Assembly: GCA_012845835.1 (NCBI GenBank)
Contig: JABAKD010000006.1
Location: 1,906,116 to 1,970,115, forward strand
DNA from: Undaria pinnatifida
Taxonomy: Eukaryota; Sar; Phaeophyceae; Laminariales; Alariaceae
Direction of reading: 5' to 3'
Length of the DNA stretch: 64,000 nucleotides
Positions 13,301 to 25,300 of the stretch are shown piece by piece. The translations under genes were made by a program, and so were the position numbers. The notes below the pieces were generated by a model. That model ran no database searches. It saw only the letters and a program-made list of their open reading frames with translations, and was not told the DNA's origin. The stretch's first letter is position 1. Every line of letters starts with the position of its first letter.

Positions 13301-16300
13301 GCAATCGTCGATTTGTTTCCACGAATTTTTGTGTTTCTCTCTGAAGGCGTTTTCCAAGCGGCGTTATATGCTATGCACGTAATTGTGCCCAAGTACTACT
13401 CCATGCTAGGTAATTCCATTTAGTTTCTCTCCAAAACGTGGGCGGAGTTCAGTTGTAATGGGGTTATTGCCAATCCTGCTGTAGGGGCTACCGTGTACCT
13501 GGTAACAGGTAAGATAACACACCCTTGGTATAAATTGATACCGCGTGTAGCAGGTAAGAAAACACCCCCCCTCTGATAAAGTGCAGGCTATCTACCGTGT
13601 GGCAGGTCAAGATGACGCAACCCCTCCGGTAAATGGCAGAGCCGATTTCGTCCGAAACCAGGGAGGCACAAATACAAACGAAAATACCGGCTTTGGGAAC
13701 ATGTCGCGGGTCGCGGAGATAGTTTTACGGACGCGCCCATCGGCGTTTGCGCTATTACTAGGCGGTGCCCCCGCTGTCAAGAAAGGCATAATTGTTTGCA
13801 GCCCACAGGTTTGAACTATGTGTGAGGGGGTATGTCGTCATGAAAAAGGTATAACATCAGCCGTCGACGCATAGTCGGCTAGCAGCTAGCAGAGGAGTCC
13901 CCCGATGCGAAGGGTGCCGTAGGAATTTTCTGGGTTCCCTGCATGAGGAGCTGAATGAATATCTCATTCTACGCAACATGACTTCGAAGACCTTTCGTTC
14001 GCGTACCCCGACCTTATTTTCCATCCGCTAAAATGCAGGCTACCAGGCAGTCCTAAAGTAAATCTACTCGTAAAATGTATGGTACGTACAATTCTGTCCG
14101 ATAGTTCCCCAATTACTTGCACAGCTTAACCTGCCGGAAACGTTTTGGCCCAGAAAGTGCAAAAAACCTCCCGTGGGATGACTTTGAGGGGTTATTTTAT
14201 TGATAATTTTCGGATAGCCCGCACCAAAAACGTCACCACGTCTTGGTAGTGGGTAGGGTTACTTGGTACACAGTGGGTACCCCGAGTTAAGAGCGTGCAG
14301 GATAAGAGCATTCGGCATTTAACGCCTGTACAACTGGAAATCCGTTTGGGGGGGAAAGTTACCTGGAATTAGTACAGGAAGGGGTATTGGGGCTCTAGAG
14401 GGGTTGAGAGCGGTGAAATCGGCATGTCCCGTTCATACCAAAAGCTATATATTTCCCACTACGGATAAGAGCAATGTGTAGTTAACGCCTTTACAACTGG
14501 AAACCCTTTTTGGGGACAAAACTACTTGAAGTTAGTACAGGGAGGGATTTTGGGGCTCTAAATGAGTTAAGAACTTGTCACGGGGCGCTCGTAAAGCTAA
14601 CCCTAACCCATATTTCCCGTTACGGATAAGAGCAAGGTGTAGATAATAACGCTCGTGTCGGCTTGTCACGGGACGCTCTTAAAGCTAACCCTAATCCCTG
14701 ACCCTAACCCTAAGAATACACAGCTTCACCCATCTTCGATATTTATTTGCCCAAAAGTCGATCGGTTCTGCTACGGGACAAGTTATGACTTGGTAGTTTC
14801 TGTTGAGAAAGTCCTGGGTTGTGTGTGAATATATGAGAAGCAAACCGACCAAAACAGTGTTTTGTCTTCCGGAAGGTTTGCGTTTGATCCCGTGTCATGG
14901 AAAAGCTTAACTTGTGCCCTGGTAGCCACTAGCCGTGCCTGGTGGTGGGTAGGGTTACGCTGTACCCAAGTCTATGTTTGAAAAATGAAAAAAATACATT
15001 TCAGCTGTGTGATCAACCGACAAGGGATATATGCAGTATATATGCTGCAATTTACCTGGTATTTTGAGTGTTACGGGTATGTACGGTAACTAATGGACGG
15101 TAGCTAATGGACGGTAATCCAAGCCCTGTATGACACGTGCCTAGGAAAATGTGGCTCCCCGCTCCCCGCCCCTAGTCCAGCATCTCTTTACGATCTCTTT
15201 ACTCTTTACTGCGGCGCACCCGTCACCGGTATATTGCTGGGCTGCTGTTCACCCGCAATACCGCAACCTATTCGTGCTCTTAGATGCTGGTGCTTGATGT
15301 GATACGCGCTAGGCTATGCTGGCATGCTCGTACACAATACCAGGTACTCGGTAATCATCCTAATCTACCCGTATTCAGTCTCTTGTGGAGTTTTTTTTGT
15401 TTGTTTCGCCGCCGAGGCTGCTTTGTGTGGTCGAAATATGAGTAGCAGTATGGGTCCGTCCCCCAATAAGGTGGTCTGAGTAGTGCGGTATGCCGATATA
15501 AGGCGGTATCCCGATGGAAGGCGGTCGAAATTGCTTGGCGCGACTTGGGAATTGCACTTATAACATGGATTGAATAGTGCGGCTTCCCTCTATAAGGCGG
15601 TTAAGGCGGCCAGGCGATTTTATTGCTATGCCACACCCCTATCTTACTACTGTGCTTGAACATGTCTGTGCAACTGGATGCTGCAGCTGCCGCCGCGCTG
15701 CAAGAGCGTGACACGCAGAAGCTGCTTCATGTCGACGATGATCGTTCGGTGTGAGCTATTTTACTTCTCTCATGCCCCCAAGAGGTCAATCTTACACCTT
15801 GAAGTTGAAGTAGGAGCACTTGAAAATACCTAGTAACTGCTGCTGTGCTGCGAAAAGTAAAAAAATGATGTTAGTACAAGGTTTCTGCGGGTGATGCTGC
15901 CCGCTCAAAGCAGCGAAACCCAAAATACTAATAACCCAGAATACACAAAATAGAGTATACACATATTCCCACCGTTTTTGTTCAGCATATTTGTGTACTT
16001 TTTTATAGGTTGTGTTGGCCTTTGGTTGAGTCTTTCGTCGTTTTCATGACCAAGTAAAATTAAATTAAATTGAACACGTCAGCTGCTGTGAGTTCGCTCA
16101 TTTTACGGGTCGATACTCATCTTTGCAAGCCGCGTGATATTCCGGCCGCGCGTTTTTTTGTCTCTGAAGATATAGGAGTACCCTGGATTTCGTTTGGGGC
16201 CATTTCGGTCCATAATAATCAATCTGCGCACTGACATTATATATATCGTATATACGGAGAGGTGCCAAAGGTGATTTGTTATATTTTTCTCTACCCAACG

Positions 16301-19300
16301 ACGTTTGGGGTATCACAAACATCCTACTGTACACACACTGTATACTCTACTGTAAGTGCCACCCTCCTCTAAGCGAAGGTGTCGGTTGACGGCACTCTTG
16401 ACTTGTCACGGACAACCGTCAAGGACCTCTTCACACTGAAACCAGTATATTACGTACAACAGGGCCTTGACGGGACAAAACTAGACCGTCAAGACCGTCA
16501 AGCCTCATGTATGCATGTAAGTGCCTGATAGCCCGACTTACTGTAAGTGCCTGGTATTTGTCGAATCCTTCTATGATACGTGTCAGAGGGAAATATTATG
16601 TTGCGACAATCTTGCAGATCACGATCACGATATAGATCATCGTACACCCTGCTAATTTGCCGTTGTGATACTGTATATATGTCGTGCAGGATCCGTACAG
16701 TATAGATCAAGCGAAGGAGCCGTGTGTAAGATGTCGCAGATCGTTCGGCTCTATAGATTCAGGCAAGGCACCGTGTGGTAGATCATGCAGATCATGTATA
16801 CGGCTCTTTAGATCCAGCCAAGGAACCGTGTGCCAGATCGTGCAGATCATATGGCTCCCGCCGGTATAATGTACATGATATTGCACGCGATTTCTTGGGT
16901 AGATGTGTACCGAATGTCCTGCACGATGTGGCATACAGGCAGATATATATGATCTAGATGATTTTATTATCTAGATGATCTATATATTCTAGACGGTGTA
17001 GATTATTTGGACGATCTGTATAATCTGCATAACCTATGTGATCTATGTGATTTGTATCATATACGATATGAATTAGAACGTGATCTTTCCTAATCGTGAA
17101 AAATTGTCGAATCATTGAACAAGGTATCTATGATCTGTATGAGGATCTGTATGATCTATATGGTCTATAATGTGATCTGTACGATGTGTGAAAAATTGCG
17201 GAAAAAACGAAAATAGTGTGGTAGTTACGGCATCGGCGACGCGATTCAGACCGGCCTGCTCAGGTAGGAGACGTATACGGAGTGACGGAGAGAGATATGC
17301 CACACGAGCGCGGCGTGCTGATGCCTGTAGCGCCGCACGCTCTTCGTAAAAGGTTGATGAGGCCCTGCTAACTGCTTTTTCAGCCGCTGTACTATATCAA
17401 GACATCAAGCTATACTATATTCAAGACTGGATCAAGTCTTCAAAGGGTTGATAAACACAGCGTTAATAGTACAGTGGTGGCCCCTCTATAGTGCCGGTAT
17501 GTGCACTATGACGACAACCCGCACTACTCCGCACCACGCCTATACTGCTTTGTCCCGTGTGTGCCAAGCATTTTCACAGGCACTATAGCGGGCAACCGGC
17601 ACCATAGAGGACCAGAGCTGTGCTCTGTTCTCCGTTCGTATTATGCATACCAGGTACTGTAGATGTTGGTCTTTCCATTATTTTCGTAGTTTTAATACAA
17701 GCTTGATTATCATTTCCTCCTCCCTTTGTGCCCTCCACCCCCGGCTCTTTTCTGCAGGCGCTGGCGTTTAATTATAGAGCGAACCTGACTTTTTTGGTGG
17801 TGGTGATGCAGTGCGTGGTGGGGACGGTGTTGGTGGAGATAGGGCGGCGTCTGGGCTACGCGACCTATGACCCCTTTAATTTGACCACAGCTCGGAGATG
17901 GCTTCCCGTAAGCCTATGCTTCAGCGCTATGCTCTTCACCAGCTTTAAGGCCCTGGAGGTCATGAACGTCCCAATGGTGAGCAGATAGGAGCTGTCCCTT
18001 TTGGCAGGTCGAAGGGGTGTCCTACAGTATTGTGTCTTTTTCAACCATGGAACTAACCCCAACCCTAACCCTAACCCATGGTAGGAAATACACTGTAATG
18101 ATGACGTCACTGGGGTACAATGGTTGAAAAAACACAATTATGTGTATCCCTCGATCAAAGGGCAAGGGTGTTCTAAGCATAATGACTTGAATATTTATTT
18201 AGTTGCAGCATTGGCCATACGCTCTTCGACCCGAGTTGACGAGGGAAGAAAGGGCTGAAGTCTTCTCGCGATAAAAGTGAAGGTGTGTACCGTAGTGGGG
18301 AGGGGGGATAAGAGCCTGCTTCGTGGGCCCGGATCTGAGTTACGTCCAGAGAGCTTTGGAGAAGGAGAAAGGAAACGTGCGAAGATATTAATATGGATGA
18401 GGAAAATAAAAGAAAACGGGGCGGCCGGGGCCGCTAGGGTAAGTAGTGCGTGCGGCTGCATTGTACAAGGTAGGAAGCTGTACGATAGTGCGTGAAGTGT
18501 GTTAATACTTGCACCGCTGCAGGCTTATGTAGGCCCATGATTTGATCGCATTAGTCGTGTTTTTTGTTCGATGCCGTAGAGACCGCGCTGTGATCGTCCC
18601 TTGACTCCCCACTCCCCGCTCCTCCACGCTTAAAATGAATTGTTCGATACTGTTGGAGACCACGCTGTGATCCCCTGAGTCACCACACCTGGACACCTGG
18701 AACGAGTAAATTGGTAGTGTGTGATAGGGCGACACGATTCGTGAACATCCCTATCGTGGACAAAATGTAGCTTTACGTAGGAAAGTGGTGTTTGTGGAGG
18801 CGTGGAAGGGGTTCTGATTTAGCAGACGAATTTTTGTTGATCGTCTCGAGAGACGAAAAAATAGGATAGCCAGGCAACAGCGACAGAAGAGCTGTCGCGC
18901 TCGCCAGAGACGGTCGCCTGGGGCTCAGGGGGGCGAGAGCGCGTAGCACCGCAAGGTTGAAATGAGTCAAGTAGCGTGCCCATTAAAATTGATCGACTTT
19001 CAGCATGGCGGACGCCAACTCGGGCGGGCCAGTCGGCGAGGGACACGGGCATATCGAGGTGGCAGAGGTGCGAGTGGATGCTGCAGTCGCCCCTGTGCAG
19101 GCTGCCCTTCAAGGCAACGGCGTGGGACCCGCCCCGGTTCTCGCAGCAGCAGGCCCAGCAATCGTGGTCCTTCTGCAGGAGTTGCTGGCGAGTCAACAGG
19201 CGATCGCTGCGCGCTTGGCAAACGTTGTGAACATCCCTATCGTGACCAGACATTGTATTATTCAGAAATCAGAACCCACGATCAGTACGAAAACCTATAC

Positions 19301-22300
19301 TCACACATTCTTTTTTTTCTTCACCATATTTTTAATTAGAATTTTATGATGAGGTCGAGGATCTCGCCGAAACCCATATCTGCAGGCTGTGTTGTGACAA
19401 TCCGATCGCGCGTATTTAACGGGGTGTGTATGTCCTCGAAGGATATAGCTCGGCGACTCCCGTGCCATACGTTTGTCACCATGTTCTCCTAAACTAGTAG
19501 GAAACCGTGGTTTTACACCTTGACTGGCTGCTCGCGAGCTCATGCGTGTGTGTGTGTTTTTTTATTATTGTGGCTTCGGCAGTGACGGCAGGACTCGATG
19601 TGTGGGTGTCTTATTTCTTGTGGCTCTGGCATCGACGATAGGCCACGGTCAGCCTGAGCAGCCGTCGAATCATAAGAAGACTAAACTCGTCGTCCCTTAG
19701 TCTCTGGCTTGAGGATCGGGTAGGTGCAACGTTACGTACCCCTCGACTCTAATGCTTGTATGGTTTGGCCCTGTCGTCCAATCAGAAGAAGGCACAAGTG
19801 TTCCTCTCTTATGTCTCTGGCGTCGAGATAGGGTAGCTACAACCTTAGGCGTCGACTCTAAAACTGGTTTAACTTTGGCCAATATAGGCATGAAACATTC
19901 TTATGGCGGAGCTAACATTACATGAGACCGCGGTTTTGTCCGGCAAGAAATAATCTTGTCGTGCTAGATCACCTGGGGTGCTCGCCTTGGCTTACCGCTC
20001 GTGGACACTACAACTATAACCGAAAGAGGCTACGATGCGTCCGAAAATACGACAATACCGACCTCGTAAAAGACGTGTCTGCTATAATCCTCTCATGTCA
20101 TATTTGATGGCGAACGTGTTGGAGTGCTCGTGCAGCCCATTACGACAATGCAACTCGACGCGTAAGATGTTGTAGATGTCGCCAGGAAGTAGCTCGCGCA
20201 GCAGGGTATAGTAGACTTCACCGCGTTCTCCCTACCCCAAACCTACCAGATACAGCACCAAAAATAGTATTTTTTTCTTTTGGTAATCCTTGGTGATTCA
20301 CACATTTTCAAATCATCCAAATCAACAGGGCGAAACCGCCCGAAGGGTCTTAGCCTTAGCCCGGGTTAGGGTCGGGGCTAGGGTTGGAATTTGGGTTAGG
20401 GTTGGTTTGTGTCTACGCCTGCATGTGAGGTGTAAAAAAACACACACCCGGAACGCGTGAGTACAAGCTTAAAGCCCTCTATAACGCGCGATGCGTTTGG
20501 TGCTTTGGTTGTGTGCGGTGGTAAATGTGTAGCGGTTGCTCCGCGGTTAGAACCAACTGTCCGTGATCAAGCAAGGCATGGCTTCACCCTTCTCGAAAGG
20601 AGTCACCGTTTTTCTGCCGCTTTGTGTATTGCCGTAGTACCGGCGTATTATACATGTCTCTTTATTCACTCGTATTAATCGCGACAACGCCTTTCACAGG
20701 GCGGATCGCTTCTGGGCAGATCACTTCTCCCGGGGCGGATCGGAACAGAGTGTCCTGACCCGACCCGAGCTGACGCATGACTTGTCGATCACCTCCTGAC
20801 CCGGCCCGACTCGATCCGCGAGTTTTTGAAAACCTCCTGACCCGACCCTCGGGCAGGATCATGACCCGTATAAACCCCTGGTCATAATCACGTGAATGCC
20901 TCTTTTGAGTACCAACGCCAACTAAGCCCGACCCTTCTTCCCGCCGCTCTTCGCTCACAGGTGACCGTGTTTAAGAACCTAACGAACATCGTTATCGTCA
21001 CGGGTGACTGGTGGTTCTTTCACCAAGCGGCCTCGACGCTTGTGATCGCCAGCATGGCTGTCATGGTCTTCGGAGCCCTCGTTGCTTCCTACCACGACTT
21101 GAACTTTAGGTGAGCGATCCCCGCCCCTTGCCCTAGCCCTAGCCCTAGCCCTAGCCGATTTTTTGGTTCGATATTGCGTTTGTTGTCCGCCCCCTTTCGA
21201 GAGTTTGTTTTTGCTGTGGCGGTCGAAGCAAGAAGGGCCCGTGAGTCATTCACGAAGTTTTTTGCCAGAAGCAAAACAACAAGCGTAAAAATCGCCCCGA
21301 TGGTTGATGGGTTAATATTTTGGTTGTCGTCGTACGTTGAGATGCTCCGCGATCGGGCGTTTTGGGGCGCGTCGAGAGGCCTCTTTTGGCCGCCCTTTTT
21401 TTTTCTCTCTCTTTTGATCTGTCTTTCTCTCTTGTGACAAGCGTGGTTCAGTTTTTATCCGCTCGGGTGGCGGCCTATGATACCCGTGCAACCGCCCGTG
21501 TGGGTTGCTTCTAGGCGGTGCGTGAGTGCTATGCCAACGCAGACTACGTATAAACGCGTGTGCTGCGACAGAGGCAGGGCTTCTTGTGGCTGAAACGTTT
21601 CCTGCATGAATGGGCTCCTTAACCCATCTCCAGCTCCTAAAATTATCCTACTGTAGTCCAACTCCAAGTGTTTTGTTCCCATGTCGGGAGTGCGGTGCTA
21701 AAAGGGTTGACGCCTTTATAGGTGGAAACCTTTTTTGGAGGGGACAGGCTACTTGGAATTAGTATGGGGGCGGGATTTGGGTTCTAAAGGGGTTGATTGA
21801 CCCCGAACCGTCAGAACTTCACCCTTTTCTTTTTGTTCATTTTTTTCGTTGTATCACCTAGGCCATGTGATTGTTCGTGTTTATTGGGTAGAACTTTGGT
21901 TTATCTCCAAATCGTTTCCTTTGTTGTGGGGAAGGAAGCCTTGGAAACCAATCGGTGCACCTCTCTACCGCAAATATGTCGGTTGACGGTCTAGTTATAA
22001 CCCGTCAAGAAGTCTCTGGAGTTATCGTACTAGCGTTAGTGTGCGGAGTTCCTTGACGGCTGTCCGTCCGTCAAGGGGCAAGAATGCCGTCAACCCCGAC
22101 ATCTTTGCTCTACAGTAACATGCGTCTATACTCTGTATTAAGGGCGGGGCATTTTTTAGTTTTTGGTATGGTTCAGCGGGGGCGGTTGATCAGGCGCCAC
22201 ACTGAAATCTGAACGCCACTTGAACGTGTAAACACAGTACGTAAGTACTGTAGTATCCTGGCTGTTATGCAGGTTGAAGTGTCTACCGTACGGGGAGAAG

Positions 22301-25300
22301 GGAAGATACCTGCGACAACGGCTTATCCAGAAGATCGCTGCGGGTACAAACCTTTTACGATTTGGGCTGGAGAGCAAACGTGATGATTTTAAAAAAGAAC
22401 GAAAAAAGTGTCTTGACCTGCTTCCCTCCCACACATGTTCGACTCTACGAATACTGCAGTAGTCGACTTGCTTTCTCCCCCCGATCCCGACCCCTCCGCT
22501 CTGGGGACTCTTTGTGATGCCCGTAGCCCTTGGGGTTACTTCTGGATGGTGGCGAACTGCTGTGCGACGGCAGGCTACGTGCTGTACATGAAGTACGCCA
22601 CGAAGACCATCAAGCTTCCGAGGTGACCGAACGTTAAATATAGTGTTTTGGGCCCTCTCCTGTTGCCTGCTTGATGTTGCTCGTGGCGGATGTGGATAGT
22701 AAAATCGCAGTTGTTGGCACTGGGTTGTCTGGACAGTATAGCACAGCAGAAGGGGTCTCACAGTACGGCGGAGGTGTGCAATAGCAATATGACCGCCTTA
22801 TCGAGGCAGGCCGCCTTATTCATTCCAGGTCTTGAGTACTTTAGTGCAATTCCCCAGTGGCTAAAGAGATTTTGACATCCTTATATCGGGATACCGCCTA
22901 GAATAGGATACCGCCTGGTTGGGGGACTGCTGCTGTTTACTGTACCTGTACTGGAAAGGGAAAACGTAATTGACAAAAATGTGCATCTGTCATTTGAAAG
23001 AACGTGGGCTTCTTGGTTAGGGGAGGATGTGTTTTGTGTCACACACCGTGGCCAGTACCCGTCGTGCAAGCGCGTATATAGCATGCACTGCTGTCGTGCG
23101 CAGGCAGCGCGCTCGCACTCTGAACACCCGCGGGCTCCCTTTTTTCTCGGCCTCTCGTGTTTCAGATTCGGCATGGTGTTCTACAACAATCTGCTGACGT
23201 CCTGCCTGCTGGCGCCGGCCGCTTTCGTGGTTGGCGACTTCAAAATTTTCGTGTCGACACCTCAGCTGCATACCTTTACGTACACGGCCATCAACCTCTT
23301 TTCGGGTGAGCGGGAAAAAGTATCGTTTATGGCATCGTGCCGTGCATTATATCATCCATCGGGTCATGAATCATGCCGATCGTCTTGTCATGCGTGATGC
23401 CGTTCATGATGCTACCCATCATGTCGTGCACGACGCCATGCACGACTTTTCACAGGATCTTGTCGAGCGTCATGTCATGCATCACGCCATAAATGTCGTC
23501 ACGACACACCTCAAAATGCGATAAAGCCTTTACAACCGAAACCCATTTCTGGGGACAAAACTACTTGGAAATAGTATAGGGAAGGCTTTTCGGACCCCAG
23601 AGGGGCCAGGGGTCACCTCAACCACGCTCGTATAAACAGCGAGTGCCGCTCGGAACAAAACAAGAAAAACGCACCGATAATCAACGTTTTAATATCCTAC
23701 GTCATCCATCACATATATATGGTGTCATTCATATTGCCAGCACCATTAAACGCCCCATGTCACATGGTGTCATACACGCTGGCGTCTATCGACGCGTGCT
23801 ACCATAGACGTACAGCAGGGGTCCCCCAACAAGGCGGTCTGAGCAAGGCGGTATCCCTATATAAGGCGGTCACGACTGTGGAACTGCACTCATAAACTGC
23901 ATTGAATAGTGCGGCTTCCCTCTATAAGGCGGTCGCATTGCTCTCTCTGGCACACCTCTGCCTTACTGGGGGACCGGACAACGGGGATCCCGACGCAATG
24001 GACTCACACTTGAGACGCTATTTCACCCGGAGTAGGAGCTGAACTATATATTGGAGAAAAACCAATGCAATACATCAACATTGACGTGACAATATCTATG
24101 TCTTCCTGCAATGGATAGTAATTTTCATGTCACCGAACACGTTGATGTCCCCTTCATGGTTCATTCCAGGCTTCGTGTCCATTAATGCTACTATTAGGTT
24201 TTTGGCTATTAATAGCTGACAACATACTGAAAACGGGCGACTGGTGAAATACACAGCTTGCAAAGATGAGAATCAACCCTAACTTTCTCCCGCACCTCCA
24301 GCTCCAACTTGTTAGATAGTGTCACAAAAACTTCGGCGTGGGAACTTGATCACGGACCAAAAGCGCGACTTTTGTTCATATGAAACGGTTGCTGACGATG
24401 TCCTTTGGTACTTTTTTATTCCATTCGTTCGAAATACGTCAGCTGTGAGTTGGACAAGTTTTAGGGTCGATACTCATCTTTGCAAGTTGCACTCGCTGCC
24501 CTGGTCAGGTGTGGTCGGCGTAAGCCTTAACTTCGCGTCTTTGTGGTGTGTGGGGGCTACGTCGGCTACCACCTACGCCGTAGTTGGATCCGTGAACGTG
24601 GTGAGTTAGTGCTATAGTCTAGATGTGAGGACAACACGACCACTCACGACTGGATTGCTGTCTTGGGTGTGTGGACGATGTGGGCTGCTGTATTGTCACG
24701 GCCGTTTCGTGCTTGCTTTATGCTGAGTCTCGTGGACGTGGTTTTGCTGCTGTTTTTGAGATAGCATTCGCCGTCTCGGTCGGGTCTTGGTGTTGTTGGT
24801 TTTGTGGTTATTGCTGCATGCAAGCATCGCACACGTTCAAGCATGAGAGTTTTTTGTCGCGGCGGCGGCAGCGGTACCATCAGCAGCAACGCTGAACGGC
24901 GCGCGTATGATCACCGACCGGCAAGACGTTTTTGCTCTCAAGTCGCTCGTTTCCCGCACGTAGAAGTGAAACGCGCCCTCGAGGTAGCTGGGCGATGCTG
25001 AAAACTCGGTTTCTGACACACAACTTGGCCTTCCATAACGCTGTTGCCGTTTTTGGACTAAACATCTCTCGCCTGTGATTGTGGTCTTGTTCGTGATGCT
25101 CTTGCCGATTACCAAACGCATCTCGCCTGCGATTTTTACGGCTCTTTTTTGTCCTAAAGTCTCGATCGGCAGACACCTGTTTTTTTTTTGTGAACGTACA
25201 TGGTGCTGTTGACTTCGCGAGCAGCCAAGGACCTGCCGACCGCGCGTAAATATGGGTCTGTGATTGTATCCAGTCTTGTCTGTCTTTTGACCAGGGGCTA

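Larger units (their letters stand above)
918..17757 (+). other. Transporter intron 1 (about 16.8 kb)
   Basis: Holds families B-G, the TIR element at 5347, the retroposon cluster at 7.3-12.7 kb and several minisatellites. No further transporter exon was seen. Stretches at 910-1900, 2060-2760, 2880-4020, 12660-14300 and 14720-15440 hold nothing I recognise apart from repeat fragments. Confidence 0.6.

Noticed and set aside
22156-22761. 201-codon minus frame over transporter exon 4
   Set aside because: Antisense of a supported exon and intron; no family pattern.
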